Assembly: GCA_016192525.1 (NCBI GenBank)
Contig: JACPTZ010000051.1
Coordinates: 1 to 36,313 of the forward strand
Source: Planctomycetota bacterium
GTDB lineage: Bacteria > Planctomycetota > MHYJ01 > JACPTZ01
Length of the DNA: 36,313 nucleotides
Direction of reading: 5' to 3'
The notes below the pieces were generated by a model. It was given only the letters and a program-made list of their open reading frames with translations, did no database searches and had not been told where the DNA came from. This document shows positions 1-6,773 of the stretch, in pieces. Position 1 is the stretch's first letter, and each line of letters opens with the position of its first letter. The position numbers and the translations under genes are program-made.

Positions 1-18
1 ACAATGCGGTAACCTCGT
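1..18. repeat. Left copy of an 18-bp inverted end repeat
   Basis: The first 18 bases are the exact reverse complement of positions 36276-36293. The match stops at base 19 and may continue leftward outside the window. A dispersed repeat that broke an assembly at both ends is the simplest reading. Confidence 0.6.
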
Positions 19-28
19 ACTCCCAAGA

Positions 29-1633
29 TTGAAGGCCCACTCGCCCGCGATCCTCATGACCGATCCGAAGACCTCCTCCGACCTCCCCGTCCCCCCCGTC
101 TCGAAGCCGGAGGCTCCGCAGACCACCGAGGCGCGCATCGGCCGACCCGGCGCCTTTCCGTTCGCCCGGGGGCTCCACCCCACCGGCTACCGCGGCCGGC
201 TCTGGACGATGCGGCAGTACGCCGGCTTCGCCACGGCGCAGGAGACCAACGCCCGCTCTCGCGCCCTGCTGGCGGCGGGCCAGACCGGCCTCAGCGTCGC
301 CTTCGACCTCCCCACCCAGATGGGTCTCGACGCCGACCACCCGCTCGCCGAGGGGGAGGTCGGCAAGGCCGGCGTCGCCATCTCCACCCTCGACGATCTC
401 GACACCCTGTTCGACGGCATCCCGATCGATCGCGTCAGCATTTCAATGACGATCAACGCCACGGCGCCGATCCTCCTCGCGATGCTCGCCGCCCTCGCGG
501 AGCGGCGGGGACTCGATCCCGCCCTCCTCAGCGGAACGACGCAGAACGACATTCTGAAGGAATACATCGCCCGCGGCACCTATATCTACCCGCCCGCGCC
601 GTCGCTCCGGCTGGCGATCGACCTGTGCGCCCATGCTGTCGAGCGCTTCCCGAAGTGGAACCCGATCTCGATCAGCGGCTACCACATTCGTGAGGCCGGC
701 TCCACCGCCGCCCAGGAGCTCGGCTTCACCCTCGCCAATGGTTGCGCCTACGTGGAGGCCGCCCGGGCGCGCGGGCTCGACCTCGCCCGGTTCGGACAGC
801 GTCTCTCCTTCTTCTTCAACGCGCACAACGACTTCTTCGAGGAGATCGCCAAGTTCCGCGCGGCGCGACGGCTCTGGGCGGCCACGATACGCGACCGCTT
901 CGGGGTGAGCGATCCCCGCGCGCAGCAGTGCCGCTTCCACACCCAGACCGCCGGCTCGACGCTCACCGCCCAGCAACCGCAGAACAACGTGGTGCGCGTG
1001 GCTCTGCAGGCCATGGCGGCCGTGCTCGGCGGAACCCAGAGCCTGCACACCAATTCGCGCGATGAGGCGCTCGCCCTTCCCACCGATCGTTCGATCGCGC
1101 TCGCCCTGCGAACCCAGCAGATCCTCGCGATGGAGACCGGCGTCACCGCCACGGTCGATCCGCTCGGGGGCTCATGGTACGTCGAGTCGCTCACCGATGC
1201 CGTGGAGGCCCGGGCGCGGGAGTACATGGGGGCCGTCGACGCGCTCGGAGGCTCCGTCAAGGCGATTGAAGCGCAGCACTTCCAGCGGGAGATCGAGCGG
1301 TCGGCCTACGAGGCCCAGCAGGCCGTGGAGCGGGAGGAGAAGATTGTCGTCGGGGTGAACCGGTATCGCGAGGACGACCCGGAGTCGGACCGCATGGAGT
1401 TGATGAAGGTGGATCCGGGCGTCCGGACGGCCCAGGTCGCCCGGCTGGAGAGGTTCCGATCGACGCGCGATCTCGCCGCCGCGGCGGCGTCGCGCGGCGC
1501 CCTCGCCGAGGCGGCCAGAAACACCGACGCCCCCCTCTTCCCGCGAATCCTCGACGCGGTCCGATCCGGAGCCACCCTCGGGGAGATCAGCGACACCCTG
1601 CGGGAGGTGTTCGGGGTTTATCGCGCGAAGTAG
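29..1633 (+). CDS. Methylmalonyl-CoA mutase, catalytic (large/alpha) subunit without B12 domain
   Basis: It is predicted to interconvert methylmalonyl-CoA and succinyl-CoA by a radical mechanism. At 534 residues it has the length of the stand-alone catalytic chain, which pairs with a separate cobalamin-binding subunit; no DxHxxG B12 domain is present and no small subunit lies in the window. Family signatures are RLWTMRQYAGF (about 58-67, where the Tyr is the one that separates true MCM from 2-hydroxyisobutyryl-CoA mutase, which has Ile), SISGYHIREAG (Tyr218/His219) and the VLGGTQSLHTNS block. Arg194 in PSLR is a likely CoA-ester contact. The start is uncertain: TTG at 29 gives this length, while ATG at 56 begins MTDPK; neither has a clear Shine-Dalgarno, and the first ~40 residues are low complexity. 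Family assignment is firm; exact substrate is inferred. Confidence 0.9.
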   Translation: MKAHSPAILMTDPKTSSDLPVPPVSKPEAPQTTEARIGRPGAFPFARGLHPTGYRGRLWTMRQYAGFATAQETNARSRALLAAGQTGLSVAFDLPTQMGLDADHPLAEGEVGKAGVAISTLDDLDTLFDGIPIDRVSISMTINATAPILLAMLAALAERRGLDPALLSGTTQNDILKEYIARGTYIYPPAPSLRLAIDLCAHAVERFPKWNPISISGYHIREAGSTAAQELGFTLANGCAYVEAARARGLDLARFGQRLSFFFNAHNDFFEEIAKFRAARRLWAATIRDRFGVSDPRAQQCRFHTQTAGSTLTAQQPQNNVVRVALQAMAAVLGGTQSLHTNSRDEALALPTDRSIALALRTQQILAMETGVTATVDPLGGSWYVESLTDAVEARAREYMGAVDALGGSVKAIEAQHFQREIERSAYEAQQAVEREEKIVVGVNRYREDDPESDRMELMKVDPGVRTAQVARLERFRSTRDLAAAAASRGALAEAARNTDAPLFPRILDAVRSGATLGEISDTLREVFGVYRAK

Positions 1634-1640
1634 TCACCGC

Positions 1641-1660
1641 CGCGGCGCTCGCGCGCCGCG
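1641..1660 (+). terminator. GC-rich hairpin after the mutase gene
   Basis: CGCGGCGC (1641-1648) pairs perfectly with GCGCCGCG (1653-1660) around a 4-base loop, starting 8 bases after the stop codon. A second stem, CCGCTGG/CCAGCGG, follows at 1683-1707. Neither has a T-run, so a classic intrinsic terminator is not shown; the position between convergent genes suits transcription ending here. Confidence 0.35.
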
Positions 1661-1727
1661 CTCCATCGTACAGGTCTTCACTCCGCTGGGGCGCGCCGCG
1701 CCAGCGGCGCAGAGGGCGCCCTTCCCG

Positions 1728-2147
1728 CTATTCCCCGACGAACTGGACGACCAACTCACGCCTCCTCGGCCGATTGTCGAAGTCGATGAAGACGATCTGC
1801 TGCCACGTCCCGAGGGTGAGGCGTCCGTCGACGAACGGCACGGTGAGCGACGGTCCCAGGAGCGAGGCCCGGACATGCGAGTGCCCGTTCCCGTCGTGCC
1901 AGCGTTTCTCGTGCTCGTACGGAAGCGCCCGGGGCGCCAGACGCTCGAAGGCGGCCTGGAGATCGGCGACGAGCCCGGGCTCGTACTCGACCGTCGTCAC
2001 CCCGCCCGTGGAGCCGGTGACGAAGACGGTGCAGGTCCCGGCCTTCATCCGCGCCCGTTCGAGCGCGGCCGTCACGAGCGGAGTGATGTCCTGAATCTCG
2101 GTCTCCCCGTGAGTGGAGAGGTGAATCCGGTCTGTATGGACGGGCAT
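1728..2147 (-). CDS. yjbQ: YjbQ family protein (UPF0047)
   Basis: A 139-residue protein with the full length of the YjbQ/UPF0047 family, whose members form small beta-rich trimers; a side thiamine-phosphate synthase activity is reported for the family but its true role is unsettled. Visible signatures are GSTGGVTTVEYEPGL near the middle, the HSHVRASLLGPS histidine segment, and LGTWQQIVFIDFD near the C-terminus. The ATG is set by a strong Shine-Dalgarno (GGAGGAG, five bases upstream on the minus strand). It ends convergently with the mutase gene and is divergent from the aldolase gene, with 74 bases between the two starts. Confidence 0.9.
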   Translation of the reverse strand: MPVHTDRIHLSTHGETEIQDITPLVTAALERARMKAGTCTVFVTGSTGGVTTVEYEPGLVADLQAAFERLAPRALPYEHEKRWHDGNGHSHVRASLLGPSLTVPFVDGRLTLGTWQQIVFIDFDNRPRRRELVVQFVGE

Positions 2148-2205
2148 GATCTCCTCCGGTGGAAACCCGACACCGCATTTCGTTCCCCTGACCGACCGGC
2201 CCCGT

Positions 2206-2211
2206 TACAAT
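2206..2211 (+). promoter_or_regulatory. Possible -10 box (TACAAT) of the aldolase gene
   Basis: TACAAT lies 10 bases before the ATG, so a transcript would have almost no leader. The same hexamer serves in a better promoter at 8143. No convincing -35 lies 16-18 bases upstream. Confidence 0.3.
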
Positions 2212-2221
2212 CGCGACCCGC

Positions 2222-2959
2222 ATGAACGAGTATATCCCCCCGGTCCCCGGCATGCGAGGCTTCGCGCGGCGCCCTGACGAGGATGAACTCCGCCGCCAGA
2301 TGGTCCGCTACGGCCGTCTGCAGTATGAACGCGGACTCGTGGTGGCCGCGGAAGGCAACATGAGCGCCCGGATCGACGACCGACTCCTGCTGGTCACCCC
2401 CACGTCGATCTGCAAGGGCGAGATGTCTGCCGAAGACATGGTGGTAGTGGACGTCTCGGGACGCCACGTTTCGGGACGACGGACCGCCACTTCCGAGATC
2501 CAGGTCCATCTGGCCATCTACGAGGAACGCCCCGACGTGGAGGCCGTGATCCACGCCCATCCGCCGACCGCCACCGCCTTCACCGTGGCGGGCGTTTCGC
2601 TGGCCCAGTGCGTGATGCCGGAAGTGATCGTCTCCCTCGGACAGATCATCACCGTGCCCTATGCCCTTCCGACCACGGCCGAGGCGGCCCGGGCGATCCG
2701 TCCGCACGCCCGCGAGCACGACGCGATGCTGATGGAGATGCACGGCTCCGTCACCGTGGGACGCTCGCTCGAGGATGCCTGGTTCAAGCTGGAGCGGCTG
2801 GAGTGGGCGGCGCAGGTCACCCTGATGGCGCGGCAACTGGGAGGGGTGAAGCCGCTGCCCAGAGAGCGGGTGGAGGAGCTGGTGGCCTTTCGGCGCAAGA
2901 TGGGCGCGTCGAATGTGCCGGTCTCGGCCTGCAATCTCTGCGGAAGCTGCTGCGGATAA
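2222..2959 (+). CDS. Class II aldolase/adducin family protein with Cys-rich tail
   Basis: A 245-residue zinc-dependent class II aldolase fold, the fuculose-1-phosphate aldolase/ribulose-5-phosphate epimerase family, acting on phosphorylated sugars in the cytoplasm. Ligands are visible: HAH at 111-113 and the His of EMHGS at 174, with the catalytic-type Glu92 in ATSEIQVH. EGNMSAR (about 44-50) matches the phosphate-binding Gly-Asn segment. The exact sugar cannot be read from sequence. The C-terminus ends in CNLCGSCCG, four cysteines (237, 240, 243, 244) in nine residues, which is not part of the catalytic fold as I know it. No Shine-Dalgarno precedes the ATG; a TACAAT box ten bases upstream suggests a nearly leaderless message. 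Confidence 0.88.
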   Translation: MNEYIPPVPGMRGFARRPDEDELRRQMVRYGRLQYERGLVVAAEGNMSARIDDRLLLVTPTSICKGEMSAEDMVVVDVSGRHVSGRRTATSEIQVHLAIYEERPDVEAVIHAHPPTATAFTVAGVSLAQCVMPEVIVSLGQIITVPYALPTTAEAARAIRPHAREHDAMLMEMHGSVTVGRSLEDAWFKLERLEWAAQVTLMARQLGGVKPLPRERVEELVAFRRKMGASNVPVSACNLCGSCCG

Positions 2960-2967
2960 CAGGCCCC

Positions 2968-2982
2968 GGGCGGGTCCCGCCC
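2968..2982. terminator. Short hairpin between convergent stops
   Basis: GGGCGG (2968-2973) pairs with CCGCCC (2977-2982) across a 3-base loop, exactly between the aldolase stop and the AMMECR1 stop. It could serve both strands, but there is no T-run. Confidence 0.25.
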
Positions 2983-3537
2983 CTACGGTTCCTCTCCGAA
3001 CACCTCCGCCGTGAAACCGCGCCACACCAGATCCGGATCGCGCCACGACGATTCCGGCAGCCCCGCCTTGTGACAGGTCTGGGCGCAGAATTCGGCCGCA
3101 TTCCATCCCCATTCCACCGCCACCTGCGGAAGCAGCAGCCCGCTCCGGCCGCGCCCCCGCACCTGGAGGCCATGGGTCCCAACGACCACGTCCTCCGGCC
3201 GAATGGGAACGAACTCCGAGAGAGCGGATACTTCAATCCGGAGGGAAGGGAGATCGGAGGCCTGGACGGGATCGAACCGGCCGTCCCGCGTCGCCGCCGC
3301 CATGGCCATGTCGCGGACGACGCTCCAGAGCGGCTGGGCGGCCTCGAGCAGACCAATGCAACCCCTGAGGTCGTGTCCCTGCGTGCGGAGGGTGACGAAG
3401 GCGCCTCGCGGGATGGCGAGCGGACCGGCGGGTACGTCAAACTCCGGAGTCGCCCCGGTCCCGAGATGGACGACGAGCGTCTCGCGGGCGATGGCCAGGA
3501 GACGGCGACGCTCCTCCGGCGTCAGCGGCTCAGTCAT
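2983..3537 (-). CDS. AMMECR1 domain protein
   Basis: A single AMMECR1 domain over its whole 184 residues, identified by the LRGCIG signature near residue 57 and the conserved VAVEWGWNAAEF segment towards the C-terminus. In some prokaryotes this domain belongs to the AmmeMemoRadiSam set together with a Memo-like protein and a radical-SAM enzyme; neither partner is in this window. Biochemical function is not established. It starts 4 bases after the OmpA-type gene stops, so the two are probably co-translated; upstream there is only a weak purine stretch as ribosome site. Cytoplasmic: no signal or membrane segment. Confidence 0.88.
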   Translation of the reverse strand: MTEPLTPEERRRLLAIARETLVVHLGTGATPEFDVPAGPLAIPRGAFVTLRTQGHDLRGCIGLLEAAQPLWSVVRDMAMAAATRDGRFDPVQASDLPSLRIEVSALSEFVPIRPEDVVVGTHGLQVRGRGRSGLLLPQVAVEWGWNAAEFCAQTCHKAGLPESSWRDPDLVWRGFTAEVFGEEP

Positions 3538-3541
3538 GGCC

Positions 3542-4234
3542 CTACTTCTTGTAGACCCAGACCTCCACGCGGCGGTTCTTCTTCTGCTGGTCCTTGGCGC
3601 TGTTGTCGGCCTTCGGGTCGATCGGCCGCTGCTCGCCGTAAGAGGTGAGCCACATCCGGTCGCCGCCGAGTCCGGCCTTCTGGAGGTACAGGAGGACGTT
3701 CAGCGCCCGATGGGCCCCCAGTTCGAAGTTGGAGCCGGTCTTCCACACGTCTCGCGTCACCTTGATCGGCTGATTGTCGGTGTGCCCGTCGATCTGGATG
3801 AGCCAGGACGACTCCTTCTGAAGCAGCTGGCACAGTTTGTCGAGGGCCTGGTTGGCGCCCGACTTCACGTTCGCCGAGCCGACATCGAAAAGGACGTCCT
3901 CATCGAACCGGATCCGGTTCTGATCGACGTCGACGCCGGGCATGGACATGGCGCTCTTGATCTGGTCCAGCTGCTGCGCCATGAGCTGGTGCTCCATGCG
4001 CCACTTCTCGAGCTCGTGGCGCAGGGCTTCGGCATCCTTGTCCTTGATCTGAAGCATCAGCTCCAGGTCGTTGTTCCGCTTCTCGATCGCCTCGCGGGTC
4101 CGGGCCATGGCGGTGGTGTCGGTCCGGTACTGCTCCTCCAGCATCTTGTACTTCGAGGCGGAGACGCAACCGCCCCCGATCACGGCCAGGGCCACCGCCA
4201 CGATGGTCGTCCGAACCCCCCTTCTCCGTTCCAT
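3542..4234 (-). CDS. OmpA-type peptidoglycan-binding lipoprotein
   Basis: A 230-residue outer-membrane-linked protein. The N-terminus has two arginine-rich turns, a hydrophobic stretch and a lipobox-like VIGGGC, so Cys is the probable lipidation site. A charged helical region follows (about 25-100, EEQYRTDTTAMARTREA and onward, likely coiled coil), then an OmpA_C domain with FDVGSANVKSGA, IDGHTDNQPIK and HRALNVLLYL, the segments that bind diaminopimelate in this family. Start choice: the ATG at 4234 has an AAAGGAG Shine-Dalgarno seven bases away and gives a signal peptide; an in-frame ATG at 4327 would bury that signal. Likely role is anchoring the envelope to peptidoglycan; MotB- or Pal-like roles cannot be excluded, but no MotA or TolB is nearby. 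Confidence 0.87.
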   Translation of the reverse strand: MERRRGVRTTIVAVALAVIGGGCVSASKYKMLEEQYRTDTTAMARTREAIEKRNNDLELMLQIKDKDAEALRHELEKWRMEHQLMAQQLDQIKSAMSMPGVDVDQNRIRFDEDVLFDVGSANVKSGANQALDKLCQLLQKESSWLIQIDGHTDNQPIKVTRDVWKTGSNFELGAHRALNVLLYLQKAGLGGDRMWLTSYGEQRPIDPKADNSAKDQQKKNRRVEVWVYKK

Positions 4235-4383
4235 GCCCCTGCTCCTTTCCGTTGAGAAGAAAACAGTCCGACCCGGGAGAATGCGGAGGAGACACATGGG
4301 AAGGGATGATGCGCGGACCGCCGGCACTCCGGGCGGCTCCGTGCAGATACCGTCAGATCTGCCCCGATCCCTCTCCTTCCATG

Positions 4384-4408
4384 GGAGCTGCGGCGTGCGC
4401 CGCGCTCC
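4384..4408 (-). terminator. Hairpin in the 236-base gap before the OmpA-type gene
   Basis: GGAGC/GCTCC plus GCGGC/GCCGC form a stem with one bulged T and a GTGC loop. It lies 62 bases beyond the stop of the HTH-membrane protein on the minus strand and could end its transcript, though no T-run follows. Another imperfect GC stem sits near 4318-4340. I see no gene in 4235-4470. Confidence 0.3.
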
Positions 4409-4470
4409 CCCCGCGATCCGGGCTCTCCAACCCGCCCGCGGGTCCTGGCTGCACTGGATCCGTTCCGAAA

Positions 4471-5616
4471 TCAGTTCCCGCCGCCCTCGGTCGAACCTCC
4501 GCCGTCGGGAGAACTTCCGCCGCTCTCGGGAGGAGGAGTTCCGCCGTCGGTGCCCCCTCCGCCGCCGCCATCACCCGAGGCCCCCCCACCGCTGTCGGTC
4601 CCCCCTCCGCCCTCACCGGAAGGCGCTCCGCTGCCATCTCCGCTCCCCCCTCCCGTCTCGGTCGATCCCCCGCCCTCCCCCGAAGGGGTCGAACCTCCGC
4701 CGTCCGTTCCTCCCCCCCCGCCTCCCCCCGACCCGCCGCCCTGCTTGTGCCATTCGCTGACGTGGATGTCGGTGATGCCGAGCATCTGGACGATCAGGTC
4801 GGCCACGCTCTCGGTGATCCCGAGCGGGGCCAGCGGCGTGGACTCGGGAATCCCCGGCTCTCCTCGCTGGGTGCAGCGCGAGATGTCGTACAGGAAGACG
4901 CCGACGAACCCGAGAACAAGCATCGCCACGGCCAGCACGCCGGTCATGATCGGACTGCCCGGAGGCTTCGGGGCCACCGCGCTGCGGCGCGCGCCGGATC
5001 GGGCGCGGGACTTGGAGGGCGCGGCCTCCTCTTCCTCCGTCCCGAGTTCCTCGGTGACCGCCTCGCCTTCGGCGACGGTGGATTCGGCCTCTTCCCCCGC
5101 CTCGCCGGCTTCCTCGCTCACCTCGAGCGGCTGGGTCGTCATTCCCGTATCTTCTTCGCTGCTTTCGACCATCGTCTCCTGCGAATCGGCCGTCCCGGCA
5201 TCCGAGGACACCGTGAGATCGGTGTCGTCGAAGATCATCTCTTCCGTGATGCCGGTGGTCTCGCCCGCCACGGTTTCCGCGGCGCCGCCTTCTCCAGCGC
5301 TGGTCTCATCGGCGGCCGGCACGGCGGTATCGGTCGCTCCCCCTCCCGCCGGCGCCGCGATTTCCTGCATGGAATCGAGGTCGAGCAGAGTCTCGGCCGT
5401 GTCTCCCCCGCCGCCGGTGGCCTCTCCGGCCGGAAGGATGATGGTGGGCTCGGTGACCTTTCCCTTCCGGAGGTTCTCGACGTCGTCCTTCCGGAATTTC
5501 ATCTTGTTCTCGTCCCGGAAGGCGCGCAGTTCGCCCTCCGAAACCATGCGCTTGAGTTCGTCCTCGTCGAGCTTCAGCTCGCCCAGGACATCTTCGAACG
5601 AGAAGTATTCCACCAT
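4471..5616 (-). CDS. HTH-like / single-pass membrane protein with Gly-rich tail (unknown function)
   Basis: I do not recognise a named family. Residues 4-50 (FSFEDVLGELKLDEDELKRM and onward to VENLRK) look like a MerR/excisionase-type winged helix-turn-helix. Residues 60-205 are acidic and low complexity (Glu, Thr, Ala, Gly). Residues 222-243 form one transmembrane helix preceded by an Arg/Lys cluster, so the HTH is predicted inside and the rest outside. A short conserved-looking segment (about 262-292) leads into about 89 residues made almost wholly of Gly, Ser, Pro, Thr and Asp. The ATG has an AAGGAG ribosome site seven bases upstream. A membrane-bound regulator or envelope scaffold is conceivable; that is inference only. 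Confidence 0.7.
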   Translation of the reverse strand: MVEYFSFEDVLGELKLDEDELKRMVSEGELRAFRDENKMKFRKDDVENLRKGKVTEPTIILPAGEATGGGGDTAETLLDLDSMQEIAAPAGGGATDTAVPAADETSAGEGGAAETVAGETTGITEEMIFDDTDLTVSSDAGTADSQETMVESSEEDTGMTTQPLEVSEEAGEAGEEAESTVAEGEAVTEELGTEEEEAAPSKSRARSGARRSAVAPKPPGSPIMTGVLAVAMLVLGFVGVFLYDISRCTQRGEPGIPESTPLAPLGITESVADLIVQMLGITDIHVSEWHKQGGGSGGGGGGGTDGGGSTPSGEGGGSTETGGGSGDGSGAPSGEGGGGTDSGGGASGDGGGGGGTDGGTPPPESGGSSPDGGGSTEGGGN

Positions 5617-5681
5617 GGCGCACTCCTTGACCTTCGGACGGGACGCCGTTTCCGGAGCCCCCCCGGCGGCGGCCCCGCTTC

Positions 5682-6038
5682 CTACTTGTTGGCCTTCTCT
5701 ACGGCCTTCTTGATCTCGTCGACCGGCGGTCCCTTCGAACCGCTGTTGGCCCAGTCATATCCCTGCAGGTCCCACGTGATCTGTCGGACCGACTTGAAGA
5801 CGATCTCCTTCCCCTGGTTCAGATTGTAAAGGGCCAGGCGTTTCTGTTGCGTGTCGATGACCACCAGCGCGTCCTGCTGGCTGCCGATGGCGACCGAGGC
5901 GACGACCATCCCCTTGTCGCTGTCCACCGTCTCGGCCGCATAGGCCGGAGTCCCGGCCGAGCGGGTCGTGACCAGAAGGGCGAGCACCAGCACCGCCCCC
6001 GACAGAATCCCCAATCCGAACGCATGCCCTTTCGACAT
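5682..6038 (-). CDS. Small exported protein, copy 1 of a tandem pair (unknown function)
   Basis: 118 residues: an N-terminal hydrophobic helix (about 8-24) acting as signal peptide or anchor, then a compact domain. It shares with the next gene upstream the pattern ASVxxGxxxDALxVIDTxxxR followed by ALYxxNQGKE, then KxVRQxxWDLQxYDW, and a C-terminal helix. The tryptophan-rich end and the repeated beta-like pattern suggest a small periplasmic domain. The ATG has a GGGAG ribosome site, and a good promoter (6090-6117) lies about 50 bases upstream. No name or reaction can be assigned. Confidence 0.75.
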   Translation of the reverse strand: MSKGHAFGLGILSGAVLVLALLVTTRSAGTPAYAAETVDSDKGMVVASVAIGSQQDALVVIDTQQKRLALYNLNQGKEIVFKSVRQITWDLQGYDWANSGSKGPPVDEIKKAVEKANK

Positions 6039-6089
6039 AGCGCGCTCCCTGCGTTTAAGGGTTATCCCCCCTTACATCGTCCAATTCGC

Positions 6090-6117
6090 ATTATATGTTT
6101 CGTGGAATCTCACGCAA
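6090..6117 (-). promoter_or_regulatory. Sigma-70-type promoter of the copy 1 exported protein
   Basis: On the minus strand TTGCGT (6117-6112), a 16-base spacer and a consensus TATAAT (6095-6090). The predicted start near 6083 gives a leader of about 45 bases. This AT-rich patch stands out in GC-rich surroundings. Confidence 0.65.
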
Positions 6118-6134
6118 ACACTTTTTGCGGAGGC

Positions 6135-6167
6135 GGGGGCACGGGCAGGCGAGCTGCCCGTGCCCCC
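6135..6167 (-). terminator. 14-bp perfect hairpin downstream of copy 2
   Basis: GGGGGCACGGGCAG (6135-6148) pairs perfectly with 6154-6167 around a GCGAG loop. It begins 10 bases past the stop of the copy 2 gene. It has no adjacent T-run on the minus strand, so it may be a terminator aided by stem strength, an mRNA 3' stabiliser, or a dispersed repeat. Confidence 0.5.
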
Positions 6168-6176
6168 TGGTCTTGC

Positions 6177-6578
6177 CTACTTCGGCTGTGGACCCTCCGG
6201 CGCCGGCGGTGGAGGCACATTCTTCTTTCCCTTCCCTGCCTCCTCCACCCCCTTCCTGATGTCCTCCACCGACGGCTGCGACTTTCCCGGCCAGTCGTAG
6301 CACTGGAGGTCCCAGCTCACCTGCCGCACGGCCTTGAGGCAGAGTTCCTTCCCCTGGTTGATCTGGTACAGGGCGATCCGTTCCCGCTCGGTGTCGATGA
6401 CGCAGAGCGCGTCGTTTCCGGCCCCCACCCCCACCGAGGCCACGATCCACTTCCGCCCGCCGTCCACCGTCTGCGTCCCCTCGGCCCATGAGGAGCGCGA
6501 CCTCGAATCGGTCGCCGTCATCAGAGCCAGAGCCCAGAGCGCCAACAGCGCCCCCCCAAACCCGACGTTCCGTGACAT
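6177..6578 (-). CDS. Small exported protein, copy 2 of a tandem pair (unknown function)
   Basis: 133 residues, clearly homologous to the 118-residue protein downstream: a hydrophobic N-terminus (about 6-22), then WIVASVGVGAGNDALCVIDT, ALYQINQGKE, VRQVSWDLQCYDW. It differs by two cysteines in the shared core, one next to VIDT and one in DLQCYDW, absent from copy 1, and by a proline-rich tail. A GGGAGG ribosome site sits five bases before the ATG. The two copies are 138 bases apart with a hairpin and a new promoter between them, so they are probably expressed separately. Confidence 0.75.
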   Translation of the reverse strand: MSRNVGFGGALLALWALALMTATDSRSRSSWAEGTQTVDGGRKWIVASVGVGAGNDALCVIDTERERIALYQINQGKELCLKAVRQVSWDLQCYDWPGKSQPSVEDIRKGVEEAGKGKKNVPPPPAPEGPQPK

Positions 6579-6715
6579 GGGAGCCTCCCATAGATGGAGA
6601 TTCCCCCCTTGTCGAGTTCACACGTGAAGACTCCGCAAATGAGATGCCGTGCGGGGGGCCTGTTGCGCTCGCCGGGACGCACGATATGTCAACGGCGCAT
6701 ACACTCCTGAACTCC

Positions 6716-6744
6716 TTGCGCGGGGCCGTCCGGGATGCTTGAAT
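6716..6744 (+). promoter_or_regulatory. Probable promoter of the amidohydrolase gene
   Basis: TTGCGC (6716-6721), a 17-base spacer, then TTGAAT (6739-6744). The implied start near 6751 lies downstream of the ATG at 6735 and upstream of GTG 6774, which supports the GTG start. Confidence 0.4.
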
Positions 6745-6773
6745 GCCGCCCTCCTCTGGAGGCTGAACTCGCT

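Noticed and set aside
1-28. Cobalamin riboswitch ahead of the mutase gene
   Set aside because: Only 28 to 55 bases are visible upstream, too few to show or exclude one.
6588-6630. TTCAC-AC-GTGAA inverted repeat near 6615 as an operator
   Set aside because: Five-base arms are too short to separate from chance in this window.
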